Positions 9,045 through 18,679 are shown, numbered from the stretch's first letter. The stretch is 64,000 nt of DNA from Candidatus Bathyarchaeota archaeon (GCA_026014665.1 JAOZHX010000004.1:18169-82168); one strand, 5' to 3'. The notes: generated by a model not told the origin, from the sequence alone. Numbers and translations: made by a program.

Positions 9045-9916
9045 AGATAGCTGTGATCGGCGCTGGAAAGATGGGTGTTTGGTTCGCTAAGTTTTTCCAG
9101 TCAAAAGGCCACACGGTAATACTTGCCGATCGAAAAGCTGAAAAATTAGCGGAGCTAAAAAAAGAATTAAACGTTGAAGTTACAAATGATTTTAAGGTGG
9201 CAGTTCAAGGCGTTGACCAAGTCCTACTTTGCGTATCCATAAACGCCATCGAAGAAGTCGCCAAAACCATAAGTCCTGCCCTGCGTGAAGGCCAAGTAGT
9301 CATGGATATTGCTTCCATTAAAGAAGCTCCAGTCAAAGCCATGCACCAATACATAAAGGGCGCCACTGTTCTTGGCACGCATCCCGTTTTTGGTCCAGGA
9401 AGCAACGGCGTCAAACATAAAGCCTACATACTCACGCCTATCAACCCAAAGGAGCAGGAAGTTGCAGAGCAGTTTAAACAGTGGCTTGAGCAAGAGGAAG
9501 CGCACGTTTTCATCATGACGCCCCAAAAACACGATCAGCTAATGTCGGTCGTATTGGGGCTTCCGCATTTTGTTGGCTTGGTCGCTTGTGAGACGCTTCT
9601 AGAGCAGAAAAATTTGGCTGAAACAAAAGAGGTCACGGGAACCACGTATCGGATGCTTTTTACGCTGGCAGAAGCCACTGCGTTGGAAACCCCTGACTTG
9701 TACGCAAGCCTGCAGACCAACCTTCCCGAGTTGGGAAAAGTCGAGGACTTGTTTATGGCTAAAGCTCAGGAATGGCTCAGCTTGATTAAGAATAAGGATG
9801 CGGAAGCAATCGTGGCGCGGATGGAGCAGCTCAAGAAGAGGCTTATGGAATCAGACAGAGACTTTGACAAGAGCTATGACGTCATGTACAAAATGCTTGA
9901 GTCAATTGAAAAATAA
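9041..9916 (+). CDS. tyrA: Prephenate dehydrogenase
   Basis: NAD(P)-dependent oxidative decarboxylation of prephenate toward tyrosine. The N-terminal Rossmann motif is IAVIGAGKMGVWFAKFF with ADRKAEK at the end of the second strand. GTHPVFGPG and HDQLMSVVLGLPHF are the conserved substrate-site blocks. The helical C-terminal dimerisation domain completes 291 residues; no chorismate mutase or ACT domain is fused. ATGA overlap with the aminotransferase gene. Confidence 0.93.
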   Translation: MKIAVIGAGKMGVWFAKFFQSKGHTVILADRKAEKLAELKKELNVEVTNDFKVAVQGVDQVLLCVSINAIEEVAKTISPALREGQVVMDIASIKEAPVKAMHQYIKGATVLGTHPVFGPGSNGVKHKAYILTPINPKEQEVAEQFKQWLEQEEAHVFIMTPQKHDQLMSVVLGLPHFVGLVACETLLEQKNLAETKEVTGTTYRMLFTLAEATALETPDLYASLQTNLPELGKVEDLFMAKAQEWLSLIKNKDAEAIVARMEQLKKRLMESDRDFDKSYDVMYKMLESIEK

Positions 9917-9924
9917 GTGGTTGT

Positions 9925-10548
9925 ATGCCAAAAGCGCTGCTTGTGAACTGTTATCTCAACAGCACGAAGACCGATGGCTTGTTGGAAGCTTTAGAGCAAT
10001 TTAGCCAGTGCACCCTGCTTCCATATAGAGAAATCAGCCAAGACTATCGAATCGCTAATGACATCGATGCGGTTGTCATCAGTGGTTCTGAAGCAAGAAT
10101 TGTTGACCCCCTGCAAAGAGCACAATTCGGGGAAGTTTTAGGTTTAATTAAGAACTGTAATTTGCCACTCTTTGGTATTTGCTTTGGGCACCAACTGCTT
10201 GGTTTAGCGTTTGGCGCCAAAACAGGCAGTCTTAAGAACTTGGTCATTAATCGTTTTGAGAATGTTCGAATACTTCAAACTGACGAAATTTTTGATGGGT
10301 TTAAAGAAGGGCAAGTTGTGCCGTTATCTGAATACCATAACGATTACGTCTTAAAAGACGAGTTGGACAGCGTAGGATTCGCGTTGCTGGCTGATTCCGC
10401 TTCGTGCGAAGTGGAGGCAATCAAACACAAAACCAAACCATTTTACGGCGTTCAATTCCACCCAGAGAGGGTTGCCATCAGGGGTGAAGTGCATCCTGAG
10501 GGTCATAAAATTATCGAGAACTTCTTTAAAGGAGTAGTTAGGCGTTAG
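9925..10548 (+). CDS. Class I glutamine amidotransferase, stand-alone
   Basis: Glutaminase-domain protein of 207 residues. The catalytic triad is intact: Cys86 in LFGICFGHQL, His179 and Glu181 in VQFHPE. It resembles the GATase subunit of archaeal GMP synthase and other GuaA-like domains more than TrpG/PabA. No synthetase partner lies beside it. It is the last gene of the aromatic operon, 8 bp after tyrA, and its 3' end overlaps the convergent pheA by 11 bp. The substrate receiving the ammonia is unknown. Confidence 0.8.
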   Translation: MPKALLVNCYLNSTKTDGLLEALEQFSQCTLLPYREISQDYRIANDIDAVVISGSEARIVDPLQRAQFGEVLGLIKNCNLPLFGICFGHQLLGLAFGAKTGSLKNLVINRFENVRILQTDEIFDGFKEGQVVPLSEYHNDYVLKDELDSVGFALLADSASCEVEAIKHKTKPFYGVQFHPERVAIRGEVHPEGHKIIENFFKGVVRR

Positions 10549-11365
10549 TGTTCTTGGCTTTTTGGTATGAGCCCAAGATCTTTATGAAGATTGCATGTTT
10601 TTCCAAGGCTTTTAGGGCTTTGACGCAGTTAGCTTCTGTTCGGTGTCCCTCAAAATCTAGGTAAAAGTTGTATTCCCATGCAGTTTTCTTGGTTGGCCTG
10701 GACTCGATTTTTGTTAAGTTTATGTTCCTTGATGCGAATACTCCGAGGGCTTTGTAGAGTGAGCCTGGCTCATGTTTAGCGGAGAAGATTATAGATGTCT
10801 TATCCCTTCCAGTGGGGGGCGAATCTTCAGTGGATAGAACAAAGAAGCGGGTGTAGTTCTCGGGGTTGTCTGCGATGTCTCTGGCGAGGATGTGCATACC
10901 GTAAATGTTGGCTGCTCTTTCACTGGCAATAGCAGCTGCATTCAATAAACCCTTTTCCTTTAACATTTTTACGCTACCCGCCGTGTCATAAGTTGGTATA
11001 AGCTCGCGTCCAAATTCTTCCAAAAACGTTCGGCATTGCGCCAGAGCCTGAGGATGCGAGTAAACAACTTCGATATCTGCCAAGACTGTTCCTGGGTTGA
11101 CGATGAGGCAGTGCTCAACTTTCACGATAACCTCTCCGCATACTTTAAGGTCGTAATTAAGGAAAAGGTCGTAATTTTGAGTAACGCTACCTTCTAGACT
11201 ATTCTCGACGGGGACCACGCCGAAATCTGCTTCTCCCGTGCAAACGCTTTCAAAGACGTCTCTGAAGTCCCTAAGTGGCTTGGCTTTCGTGTTGTTTCCA
11301 AAGAACTGGTAGATTGCGGATTCGCTGTAGGCGCCTGGTTCTCCCTGGAAGGCTATGACTTTCAC
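10538..11365 (-). CDS. pheA: Prephenate dehydratase
   Basis: Converts prephenate to phenylpyruvate. The PDT domain opens with IAFQGEPGAYSESA and carries FGVVPVENSLEGSV and ENYTRFFVL; the C-terminal ACT domain contains HEPGSLYKALGVFASRNINLTKIESRP, the phenylalanine-binding ESRP motif. 275 residues, monofunctional. It is the last gene of the branched-chain operon (ATGA overlap with leuA), which ties phenylalanine to leucine and valine synthesis, while tyrosine synthesis lies on the other strand. Confidence 0.95.
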   Translation of the reverse strand: MKVIAFQGEPGAYSESAIYQFFGNNTKAKPLRDFRDVFESVCTGEADFGVVPVENSLEGSVTQNYDLFLNYDLKVCGEVIVKVEHCLIVNPGTVLADIEVVYSHPQALAQCRTFLEEFGRELIPTYDTAGSVKMLKEKGLLNAAAIASERAANIYGMHILARDIADNPENYTRFFVLSTEDSPPTGRDKTSIIFSAKHEPGSLYKALGVFASRNINLTKIESRPTKKTAWEYNFYLDFEGHRTEANCVKALKALEKHAIFIKILGSYQKAKNTNA

Positions 11366-12897
11366 TTTTTGTTTCCCTGCTTACGATTCTTAAGGAGACA
11401 CTTGTTTATACCGTTTATCATGGCTTCAACGCTTGCCATCACTATGTCTTCTCTTGCAGCTCGTGCTGAGACTATGTTGCCTCTTTCATCTTCGACTTTT
11501 ATGACGACTTCGGCGACTGCATTGGAACCGCCTGTGATGGCTTCAAGCCGGTACTCGCTTAAGCGAATTTTCTCCAAGTTGCTGGTCAATTTTTGGATTG
11601 CTTTTAATGCTGCATCGACTGGACCTACGCCAGTTTCTGCTGCAACGTATTCTTTGCCGTCAAGCATCAGACGAACAGAAGCTGTTGGGATGACTTTGAT
11701 GCCTGTGACGACTGCCATGTCGCAGAGGTCAACAATTTTTTCCTCACCGAGGACTTCACCCATAACTGCAGAAGTTAACGCTATCAAATCAGCGTCGGTG
11801 ACCATTTTGCCTTTGTCACCTAAATCTTTGACACGCTGCACGATTTCTTTTAGTTGCTCATCACTTGGGTGAATGCCGATTTCTTCAAGCTCCGCTTTTA
11901 TACCGCGAGTTCCAGCCAGTTTGCCAGCCACTAGTTTACGAGTTCGACCGACTAATTCAGGCTTAATGGGCTCGAAAGTAAGGGGTTTTTCGGTTATACC
12001 GCGCGTGTGAATGCCTGATTCATGCGAAAAGGCATTTTCACCGACGATTGCCTTGTTCGCTTGCACCGTAATGCCTGTTAAGGCTGCAACCATACGCGAA
12101 GTGCTGTAGATTAAGCGTGTGTTGACGCCTGTCTTGTACTTATAAATCTCATGCAACGCCATCACCACTTCTTCTAACGAAGCGTTGCCTGCACGTTCGC
12201 CCAGTCCGTTGACTGCTACATGCACTTGGACGGCACCGGCTTCCACAGCGGCTAAACTGTTTGCAGTCGCCATTCCAAAATCGTCATGACAATGAATGCT
12301 TATAGGAACACTAACGACCGTTTTTAGTTCCTCGATTAATCTGGCTGTTGATTTCGGAATCATTATACCTACGGTATCCGGGACGTTCAGGCGATCCATC
12401 CCTGCTTCCTGAGCTGCTTTGCAGACTTTTTTTAGGAAGGGCAACTCCGAGCGGGTAGCATCCATGGGTGAAAACTCGCATTTCACGCCATGCTTCTTCA
12501 CGTATTCGATGGATTCTATAGCTGAAGCCAGCACCTGTTCAGGAGTTAAACTCACGGCATATTTCATCTGTATAGGTGAGGTTGGAATGAATACATGTAC
12601 CAAACCGACATCGCAATCCAACGCGGCGTCGATATCGCCTTTGGTGCATCTGGACAGAGCACAGATTTCTGAAGTTAAGCCTGCATGAGCAATTTCTTTG
12701 ACAACTTTTCGCTCGCCTTCAGAAGAACTCGGGAAGCCTGCTTCTATGGTATCAACACCTAATTTACTAAGTTGGCGCGCAATCTCAATCTTGTCCTCAG
12801 CAGTTAAAGATACACCTGGAGTTTGCTCCCCGTCACGCAGAGTTGTATCAAAGATTCTTATGCGGGTTTGGTTTTTTCCATTGCTCATGTATTTCAA
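11362..12897 (-). CDS. leuA: 2-isopropylmalate synthase (or citramalate synthase)
   Basis: DRE-TIM condensing enzyme of 511 residues: DTTLRDGEQTPGVSLT, the metal-site IHCHDDFGMATANSLAAVE, NGLGERAGNASLEEVV, and a C-terminal LeuA-type regulatory domain (region around VGPVDAALKAI to GNIVSARAAREDIVMASVEA). The full regulatory domain and the leuBCD neighbours favour isopropylmalate synthase. An (R)-citramalate synthase role for isoleucine is possible because archaeal CimA looks very similar and no second copy lies here. ATGA overlaps on both sides. Confidence 0.88.
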   Translation of the reverse strand: MKYMSNGKNQTRIRIFDTTLRDGEQTPGVSLTAEDKIEIARQLSKLGVDTIEAGFPSSSEGERKVVKEIAHAGLTSEICALSRCTKGDIDAALDCDVGLVHVFIPTSPIQMKYAVSLTPEQVLASAIESIEYVKKHGVKCEFSPMDATRSELPFLKKVCKAAQEAGMDRLNVPDTVGIMIPKSTARLIEELKTVVSVPISIHCHDDFGMATANSLAAVEAGAVQVHVAVNGLGERAGNASLEEVVMALHEIYKYKTGVNTRLIYSTSRMVAALTGITVQANKAIVGENAFSHESGIHTRGITEKPLTFEPIKPELVGRTRKLVAGKLAGTRGIKAELEEIGIHPSDEQLKEIVQRVKDLGDKGKMVTDADLIALTSAVMGEVLGEEKIVDLCDMAVVTGIKVIPTASVRLMLDGKEYVAAETGVGPVDAALKAIQKLTSNLEKIRLSEYRLEAITGGSNAVAEVVIKVEDERGNIVSARAAREDIVMASVEAMINGINKCLLKNRKQGNKK

Positions 12898-13931
12898 CCA
12901 GTTTTCACTGTTAAAGCTGCGGCGATGGCTTCTGCCATCCCTACAGTCGTGGCGTTCCCGCCGCAGTCTGGAACAGTTTGACCGTTACGTAATGCATAGA
13001 TTACTCCTTTTTCTATGGCTTGTCCTGCATGTAAGCATTTAGGATCTTTGTATTTCTCGCCTAACCAATCCAGCATCATTTTTGCTGCAAGAATCATGGA
13101 GATGGGGTTTGCGGTGTGTTTTCCAGCCCTGTTGGGCGCTGAACCGTGAATGGGCTCGAAGAGTGCGAAGTTGTCGCCTACGTTTGCACCTGGTGCCATG
13201 CCTAAACCGCCAATTAGCTGAGCTGCCTCATCAGAGAGGATGTCACCAAACATGTTGCATGTGCATAATACATCAAATTCTTGGGGTTCTTTGATTAGAC
13301 GCATAGAAGCAGCGTCAACGTAGAGTTCGTTAAAGGTGATGTCAGGGTACTGTTTTGAGACTTCACGGCATACATCGCGGAATAAGCCGTCGGTTACACG
13401 CATCACGTTAGCTTTGTGGATGGCGGTAACTTTCTTTTTGCCGTTGCGTAGGCGTGCTATATCAAAGGCTTTTTTGGCTATGCGTTCGCTTGCTTTTCTG
13501 GTGATTAATCGTATGCATATAGTTGTGTTTGGGTCTAAGATGTGTTCTAAGCCTTTGTAAACATCCTCAGTGTTTTCCCTCACAAAGAATATATCAATGT
13601 CTGGTCGCGCAACTGGAACGGCTGGGTAAGCCTTTATTGGTCGCAGGTTAGCGTACAAATCAAACATTAAACGCAGTTTCACTATAACATCTGCTGCGCT
13701 TTCACCCACTGGACCTTTGAGGCAAGCGTGGGAAATCTTGATTTTTTCCACGGTATCTGGTGGCAATGCCGCACCTCGCTTGGCTAATGTTACATCTCCT
13801 GCTTCCGCTTCGATGATTTGCAATTTTATTCCAAAGTTTTCTTGTACTGATTCTAGAACTTTCAGGGTGGCTTCGGTTAACTCTGGTCCGATGCCGTCGC
13901 CTGGAATCAACGATATTTTGTATTCGGTCAT
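12894..13931 (-). CDS. leuB: 3-isopropylmalate dehydrogenase family enzyme
   Basis: Beta-decarboxylating dehydrogenase of 345 residues with LIPGDGIGPELTEATLKVL, LRLMFDLYANLRP, HKANVMRVTDGLF, FGDILSDEAAQLIGGLGMAPGAN and HGSAPNRAGKHTANP. The substrate loop reads RENTEDVYKG, which is also common in isocitrate and homoisocitrate dehydrogenases, so activity on several 2-alkylmalates is possible. The position between leuD and leuA makes the leucine (and perhaps isoleucine) pathway role most likely. Confidence 0.88.
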   Translation of the reverse strand: MTEYKISLIPGDGIGPELTEATLKVLESVQENFGIKLQIIEAEAGDVTLAKRGAALPPDTVEKIKISHACLKGPVGESAADVIVKLRLMFDLYANLRPIKAYPAVPVARPDIDIFFVRENTEDVYKGLEHILDPNTTICIRLITRKASERIAKKAFDIARLRNGKKKVTAIHKANVMRVTDGLFRDVCREVSKQYPDITFNELYVDAASMRLIKEPQEFDVLCTCNMFGDILSDEAAQLIGGLGMAPGANVGDNFALFEPIHGSAPNRAGKHTANPISMILAAKMMLDWLGEKYKDPKCLHAGQAIEKGVIYALRNGQTVPDCGGNATTVGMAEAIAAALTVKTG

Positions 13932-14425
13932 TTCATTTTTCTCCGTAAATGTTCAATCAAGCCACCATCTGCCAAGATTTCCATTATAAACGGCGGCAAC
14001 TTTTCTACATGGAACTTCTTCCCGTTTGATAGATTTTCTATGTTGCCTGCTTCGAAGTCCACGACTAACTCGTCGCCTGACTTAACCGCGGTTGAGATAC
14101 CTCTACACTCGATAACGGGTAAGCCTATGTTTATGGCGTTGCGGAAGAATATGCGGGCGAAGGATTCGGCGATGACACATTTGACACCTGAGTACTTCAA
14201 CGCCAATGGGGCTTGTTCACGGCTTGAGCCACAGCCAAAGTTTTTGCCACCTACCAAGATGACACCGTCTTTGGCTTTCTGCACGAACTCGGTATCTAGG
14301 CTTTCCAAAGCATGCTTGCCCAACTCGTTTGGGTCAACCAGCACAAGGTATTTTCCTGGCAGTATGACGTCGGTATCGATGTTGTTGCCAAACACTATGG
14401 TCTTTGCTTGAATCTTGCTGTTCAT
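13928..14425 (-). CDS. leuD: 3-isopropylmalate dehydratase small subunit
   Basis: Swivelling-domain subunit of the aconitase-like isomerase. 165 residues, the short archaeal form, with FGNNIDTDVILPGKYL at the start and the GGKNFGCGSSREQAPLALK signature. It pairs with the leuC product encoded immediately upstream (ATGA overlap) to isomerise 2-isopropylmalate, or the citramalate analogue. Confidence 0.94.
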   Translation of the reverse strand: MNSKIQAKTIVFGNNIDTDVILPGKYLVLVDPNELGKHALESLDTEFVQKAKDGVILVGGKNFGCGSSREQAPLALKYSGVKCVIAESFARIFFRNAINIGLPVIECRGISTAVKSGDELVVDFEAGNIENLSNGKKFHVEKLPPFIMEILADGGLIEHLRRKMK

Positions 14426-15696
14426 GCCGTTTCCTCCAACGTTGTAGGGTCAGTTATTTTTCCCATGACTGCTGACGCTGCGACCGTGGCCGGCGAGGCT
14501 AAGTACACGTTAGCTTGAGTGCTACCCATCCTGCCGATAAAGTTGCGGTTAGAACTGCTCACGCACGTTTCGCCAGCCGCCAACAAGCCAATATGACCGC
14601 CCAAGCATGGACCGCACGCAGAACCGCACACGATTGCACCTGCATCCGTAAAGATTTCCATTAAGCCTTCCTGCATGGCTTGGCGCCAAACTTCCTGCGA
14701 GGCTGGAATCACCAGTGCCCTAACGCCGTCTTTGACGCGTTTGCCTTTTAGGATTTGAGCTGCCACTCGTAAGTCTTCGATTCTGCCGTTAGTGCAGGAA
14801 CCGATGAACGCCTGCTCAACTGGGACGTCACCAACTTCTGAGACTGGCTTAACGTTGTCTACCGAGGAGGGACAGGCAACTTGAGGTCCCATGCTTGAAA
14901 CGTCAAACTCTACTGTGCGCTCGTACTCTGCATCTGAATCGCTTTGCAGGGCTTTAAAATCTGGCAAGCCGCCTGCTCTGCCCTCTAAGAACCTACGCGT
15001 TGTTTCGTCTGGGGCTATTATGCCGTTTTTGGCGCCCATTTCCACCGCCATATTGCATAGTGTCATCCTGCCCGCAATGCTCATGTTTTCGATTGTTGAA
15101 CCTGTAAACTCGACTGCCTTGTATATAGCGCCGTCAACACCCAAGTTGCCGATTATGTACAGAATCAGGTCCTTAGGCGTTACAAACTTTTGGAAACTAC
15201 CTGTAACGTTTATTTTAATTGCCGAGGGCACTTTAAACCATATTTTGCCTGTGGCGAAAACTGCGGCTGCTTCAGTTGAGCCAATGCCAGTGGCAAAAGC
15301 ACCAAAAGCCCCGTAGGTGCAGGTGTGGGAGTCAGCGCCCACGATTACGTTTCCTGGGCTGACGTGTCCTTTTTCAGGCATGACTTGGTGGCATATACCG
15401 CCTCTGCCTACGTCGTAGAAGGTTAAGTTTTGTTCTTTGGCGAACTGGCGCATGGTCTTGTGCAGTTCCGCGGCTTTAACGGATTCTGCGGGTACCTGAT
15501 GGTCCAGAATCACGACTACTTTTCTGTTATCCCAAACTTTTTGTACACCTATTTTTTTGAAGGCTTCCACGGCTAAAGGTCCAGTCAGGTCATGAACCAT
15601 GACCATGTCAACGTTGGCGTCGACTATCTCTCCTGGATGTACGGCTTTCTTACCTGCGGCTTTAGCCAAGATTTTTTCTGTTATATTCATTTTCAT
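14422..15696 (-). CDS. leuC: 3-isopropylmalate dehydratase large subunit
   Basis: Iron-sulfur aconitase-family subunit of 424 residues. The three 4Fe-4S cysteines are visible in IGSCTNGRIEDL and in CGSACGPCLGGHIG. GADSHTCTYGAFGAFATGIGSTEAA near residue 110 is the substrate-binding block. This is the short archaeal/HacA-like class, which can serve leucine or citramalate pathways. The gap to ilvH is 85 bp, the longest inside the operon, and might hold a second promoter, but I see no clear TATA box there. Confidence 0.94.
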   Translation of the reverse strand: MKMNITEKILAKAAGKKAVHPGEIVDANVDMVMVHDLTGPLAVEAFKKIGVQKVWDNRKVVVILDHQVPAESVKAAELHKTMRQFAKEQNLTFYDVGRGGICHQVMPEKGHVSPGNVIVGADSHTCTYGAFGAFATGIGSTEAAAVFATGKIWFKVPSAIKINVTGSFQKFVTPKDLILYIIGNLGVDGAIYKAVEFTGSTIENMSIAGRMTLCNMAVEMGAKNGIIAPDETTRRFLEGRAGGLPDFKALQSDSDAEYERTVEFDVSSMGPQVACPSSVDNVKPVSEVGDVPVEQAFIGSCTNGRIEDLRVAAQILKGKRVKDGVRALVIPASQEVWRQAMQEGLMEIFTDAGAIVCGSACGPCLGGHIGLLAAGETCVSSSNRNFIGRMGSTQANVYLASPATVAASAVMGKITDPTTLEETA

Positions 15697-15781
15697 TTAT
15701 TCCTAAATTACTTTGAAGATGCTTGATCGTGCCAAGTTTTCAAGAAACATGCAATTAAGTATTTCCATGCGACAACAGTGT

Positions 15782-16294
15782 TTATTCGTCGATTTTAATG
15801 GATTTTGAACCCCGTGCCAGCGCCGTTATGCCAGTTCTTGCTAGTTCGATGATGCCATAAGTTTTCATGAGGTTTAGGAACGCGTCGATTTTGTCAGGGG
15901 TCCCCGTGATTTCAACAGTCAAACTATCGGTTGCGACATCGATGATGCGGCTGCGGAAGACTTCGACGCAGTTGATGATGTCAGAGCGTTCTTTAGAGCT
16001 TGGCACGTTAACTTTAACTAGAGCTAACTCTCGCATGACAAAGTTGCCTTGCTCTAATTCCTCGACTTTTAAGACGTCTATGAGTTTTGCCAATTGCTTA
16101 ACGACTTGTTCGATTGTTTTTTCGTCGCCGTTAACTGTGATGGTCATGCGTGAAGTGTTGGCTTGTTCGCTGACTCCAACGGTTATGCTGTCGATGTTGA
16201 AGTTTCTGCGGCGGAACAGGTTTGATACTCCATGTAGAACTCCTGGTTTGTTTTCAACTAAGACTGAGATTATTTTTGTTTTCCCAATTTCCAT
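15782..16294 (-). CDS. ilvH: Acetolactate synthase small (regulatory) subunit
   Basis: ACT-domain regulator of acetohydroxy acid synthase, binding valine in known relatives. ISVLVENKPGVLHGVSNLFRRRNFNIDSITVG is the ACT core and a C-terminal domain follows. The frame is open for 25 codons further upstream, inside ilvB, but the ATG at 16294 is chosen because a strong SD (gaggag) lies just before it and the protein then begins, as in relatives, at the ACT domain; this gives 170 residues. It starts 1 bp after the ilvB stop. Confidence 0.93.
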   Translation of the reverse strand: MEIGKTKIISVLVENKPGVLHGVSNLFRRRNFNIDSITVGVSEQANTSRMTITVNGDEKTIEQVVKQLAKLIDVLKVEELEQGNFVMRELALVKVNVPSSKERSDIINCVEVFRSRIIDVATDSLTVEITGTPDKIDAFLNLMKTYGIIELARTGITALARGSKSIKIDE

Positions 16295-16295
16295 T

Positions 16296-18002
16296 TTAGT
16301 AGTCTCCTCGTTGTTGGGGTAAACCGCAGCCTGGTGGCACGAAGGGCACCACATCTTCCTCTGAGCCAATGGGCACGTCGATTACCGTTGTAACTGTACT
16401 GGTTAGTGCTGTCTTAACTGCTTTTTGGAACTCTTCGATCGAAGTCACGCGGAAGCCTTGTGCACCATAAGCTTCAGCTAGCTTGACGAAATCCGGTGTT
16501 TTTCCTAGGTTAACCGCCATGTAGCGGCGTTTGTAGAGTGTTCGTTGCCACTGCGCCACCATGCCCAGAACGGAATTGTTTAGCACTATCACAGTGACTG
16601 GGATGTTCTCGGTGACGCTACAAGCTAACTCCTGCTCAGACATAATGAAACTGCCGTCACCTGCAATGTCAACGACTGGTCTGTCTGGACAAGCGACTTT
16701 TGCTCCTATGGCTGCAGGGAAGCCAAAGCCCATGGTTCCTAATCCGCCTGAGCTTATGAAGGTTCGAGGTTTTAATGCTTTGAAGTATAGGGCTGACCAC
16801 ATTTGGTTTTGGCCGACCTCTGTTGTAACTATGGCGTCTTCAGGCAGCATTTTTCTCAGCTCCATCAGGAGTGCTTTTGGCACTAGTTCTCTTGGACGAT
16901 CTATCAGTAGTGGACTTAGCTGTTCTTTGGCTTCTTTGACGCGTTTGGTCCAAGCGGTACCTTCAGTTTTGTGTAGTTTATCGTTTAAGGCTTTAAGCAG
17001 TAGTTTTAAAGCGGTCTTGGCGTCGCCGATTATTGGCACATCAACCTCAACGTTCTTTCCTATCTCTGCTTCGTCTATGTCTATGTGTATCTTTTTAGCG
17101 TTCGGAGCGAAGGTGTCCAGGTTTGCTGTTGCGCGATCAGAGAACCTTGTTCCAATGGCCAGTAACACGTCTGCCTCGCTCATCAACTTGTTGGCAGCGG
17201 GGTTTCCGTGCATTCCGATGCTTCCAAGTGACAGCGGGTGACCCTCGGGGAAAGAGCCTTTACCCATGAAAGTTGTGGCAACGGGCGCCATCAACAAGTC
17301 TGACATCTGCATAAGTTCGTCTGAAGCATTAGACGTTATGACTCCCCCGCCCGACAGCAATATGGGTCTTTCAGCTGTAACCAGTAAATTGGCGGCATCG
17401 CTGATTTTAGTCAAATCCATCTCTATCATAGATTTGTAGCCTCGGGCTTCGATTCTATCGGTGACCTCCACCTCGCCCGTTGCTGCCTGCACGTTTTTCG
17501 GCAAGTCAATTAGGACGGGTCCTGGTCTGCCTGTGGAGGCTATGTAGAAGGCTGTGTTGACGACTGTTGGGATTTCAGCGACTGTTCGAGGCTGAAAATT
17601 ATATTTTGTAATCGGGGTGGTTATGCCGATGATGTCTGCTTCTTGGAAGGCGTCTCTGCCTATCATGTAGCTCGTGTTAACGCCTGAAGTGGGCACTTGA
17701 CCCGTCAAAGCGATTATTGGAGAGGAATCCATGTATGCGTTGGCTATGCCTGTAACTAGGTTTGTGGCTCCTGGACCACTGGTTGCCATGCAGACGCCGA
17801 CTCTGCCGCTGGCTCGTGCATAGCCTTCGGCTTCGTGGGCTGCGCATTGTTCGTGTCTTGCGAGTATGTGGCGTATCTTCTTGTTGCCGCAGAGTGCATC
17901 GTAAACTGGCAGGATGGCGCCGCCTAGGATGCCAAAGATTGTGTTTACGTTCTGTCGTTCTAGGGATTCTAAGAGTGCTTGTGCACCAGACATTTTTGTC
18001 AT
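16296..18002 (-). CDS. ilvB: Acetolactate synthase large (catalytic) subunit
   Basis: Thiamine diphosphate enzyme that makes acetolactate and acetohydroxybutyrate for valine, leucine and isoleucine. 568 residues. Visible are the catalytic glutamate region RHEQCAAHEAEGYARASGRVGV, the central FAD/TPP domain, and the ThDP motif GDGSFIMSEQELACSVTENI ending in LNN. It is the first gene of the ilv-leu-pheA operon, with an aggag SD upstream of the ATG. Its own promoter must lie in the long non-coding stretch 18003-18679. Confidence 0.96.
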   Translation of the reverse strand: MTKMSGAQALLESLERQNVNTIFGILGGAILPVYDALCGNKKIRHILARHEQCAAHEAEGYARASGRVGVCMATSGPGATNLVTGIANAYMDSSPIIALTGQVPTSGVNTSYMIGRDAFQEADIIGITTPITKYNFQPRTVAEIPTVVNTAFYIASTGRPGPVLIDLPKNVQAATGEVEVTDRIEARGYKSMIEMDLTKISDAANLLVTAERPILLSGGGVITSNASDELMQMSDLLMAPVATTFMGKGSFPEGHPLSLGSIGMHGNPAANKLMSEADVLLAIGTRFSDRATANLDTFAPNAKKIHIDIDEAEIGKNVEVDVPIIGDAKTALKLLLKALNDKLHKTEGTAWTKRVKEAKEQLSPLLIDRPRELVPKALLMELRKMLPEDAIVTTEVGQNQMWSALYFKALKPRTFISSGGLGTMGFGFPAAIGAKVACPDRPVVDIAGDGSFIMSEQELACSVTENIPVTVIVLNNSVLGMVAQWQRTLYKRRYMAVNLGKTPDFVKLAEAYGAQGFRVTSIEEFQKAVKTALTSTVTTVIDVPIGSEEDVVPFVPPGCGLPQQRGDY

Positions 18003-18679
18003 TGCATTCTACTCCTCATTAAAGTGTTAAGCGTAGTATGATCTAGAAGAGTTGGTTGCGAGAATTTTTCCGTGGCTGTTTTAGAGGTAAACCTACAAGG
18101 GTTAGAGAATTTGTACCCGACGATCCCAGCTATTGAGGTGACGATCCCTCATTTTCTTGCCTCTTGAAACTCCACGTACCTTAAACGTACAGCTTCTTGC
18201 AAATAAAAACCTTGTGGTGTCTGCTGCTCTGTTTCTTTTCAGCTCTCTGAAATTCATTACTAATTTTCATACTACTTCAATGGAGTACTTGCATCATAAG
18301 CTTTTTGTGGGTGTGGCGGTTTTAGGGTTGCCACATGGTTGCTTGAGGAACGCTTTGCTTTTTTGGTTTGCAACGCTTTCCAATGTCTGCTTTGGTGTGG
18401 CGACCGTGTTTCTCTCCGCATGCCGTACATATTTGCATGTAGAGTTTGGCTGGGTGTGGAGCATGTTGGAAAAGGCTAAAAATTATCAACCAAAAAGAAG
18501 GGGAAAACAGGAAAGATTAAGTGAGCGATAAAGAGGTAGAAACCGCCACAATAGAGGCAAGCGCTATCGGCTTTAAGCTGCAGGTCAAGAATGGTTGAAT
18601 GGGGAAGAGAATAAATTTATGATGGGTTTAAAAAACAAAAAAGAATATTGATTGTTTGAAAGATGCTCAAGCTTTAGGC
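18003..18679. other. Long non-coding stretch upstream of ilvB
   Basis: 677 bases between ilvB and the small zinc-ribbon gene. I see no convincing gene: the one longer open frame here (18157-18531, +) has no SD and an unlikely composition. On the minus strand, about 95-145 bases before ilvB, a 16-codon frame begins ATG AGG GAT CGT and ends Val-Gln-Ile-Leu (18146 to 18096); it could be a branched-chain leader peptide but this is weak. The element gacgatccc occurs twice (18119 and 18141 regions). This is the likely site of ilv operon control. Confidence 0.4.

Noticed and set aside
18096..18146. Short minus-strand leader peptide ending Val-Gln-Ile-Leu before ilvB
   Set aside because: Too short and without SD or paired terminator/antiterminator helices; kept only as a remark in the intergenic entry.
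18157..18531. 124-codon open frame upstream of ilvB
   Set aside because: No SD, odd composition rich in Phe, Leu and His without domain features; likely chance. The region is better explained as ilv leader/promoter.
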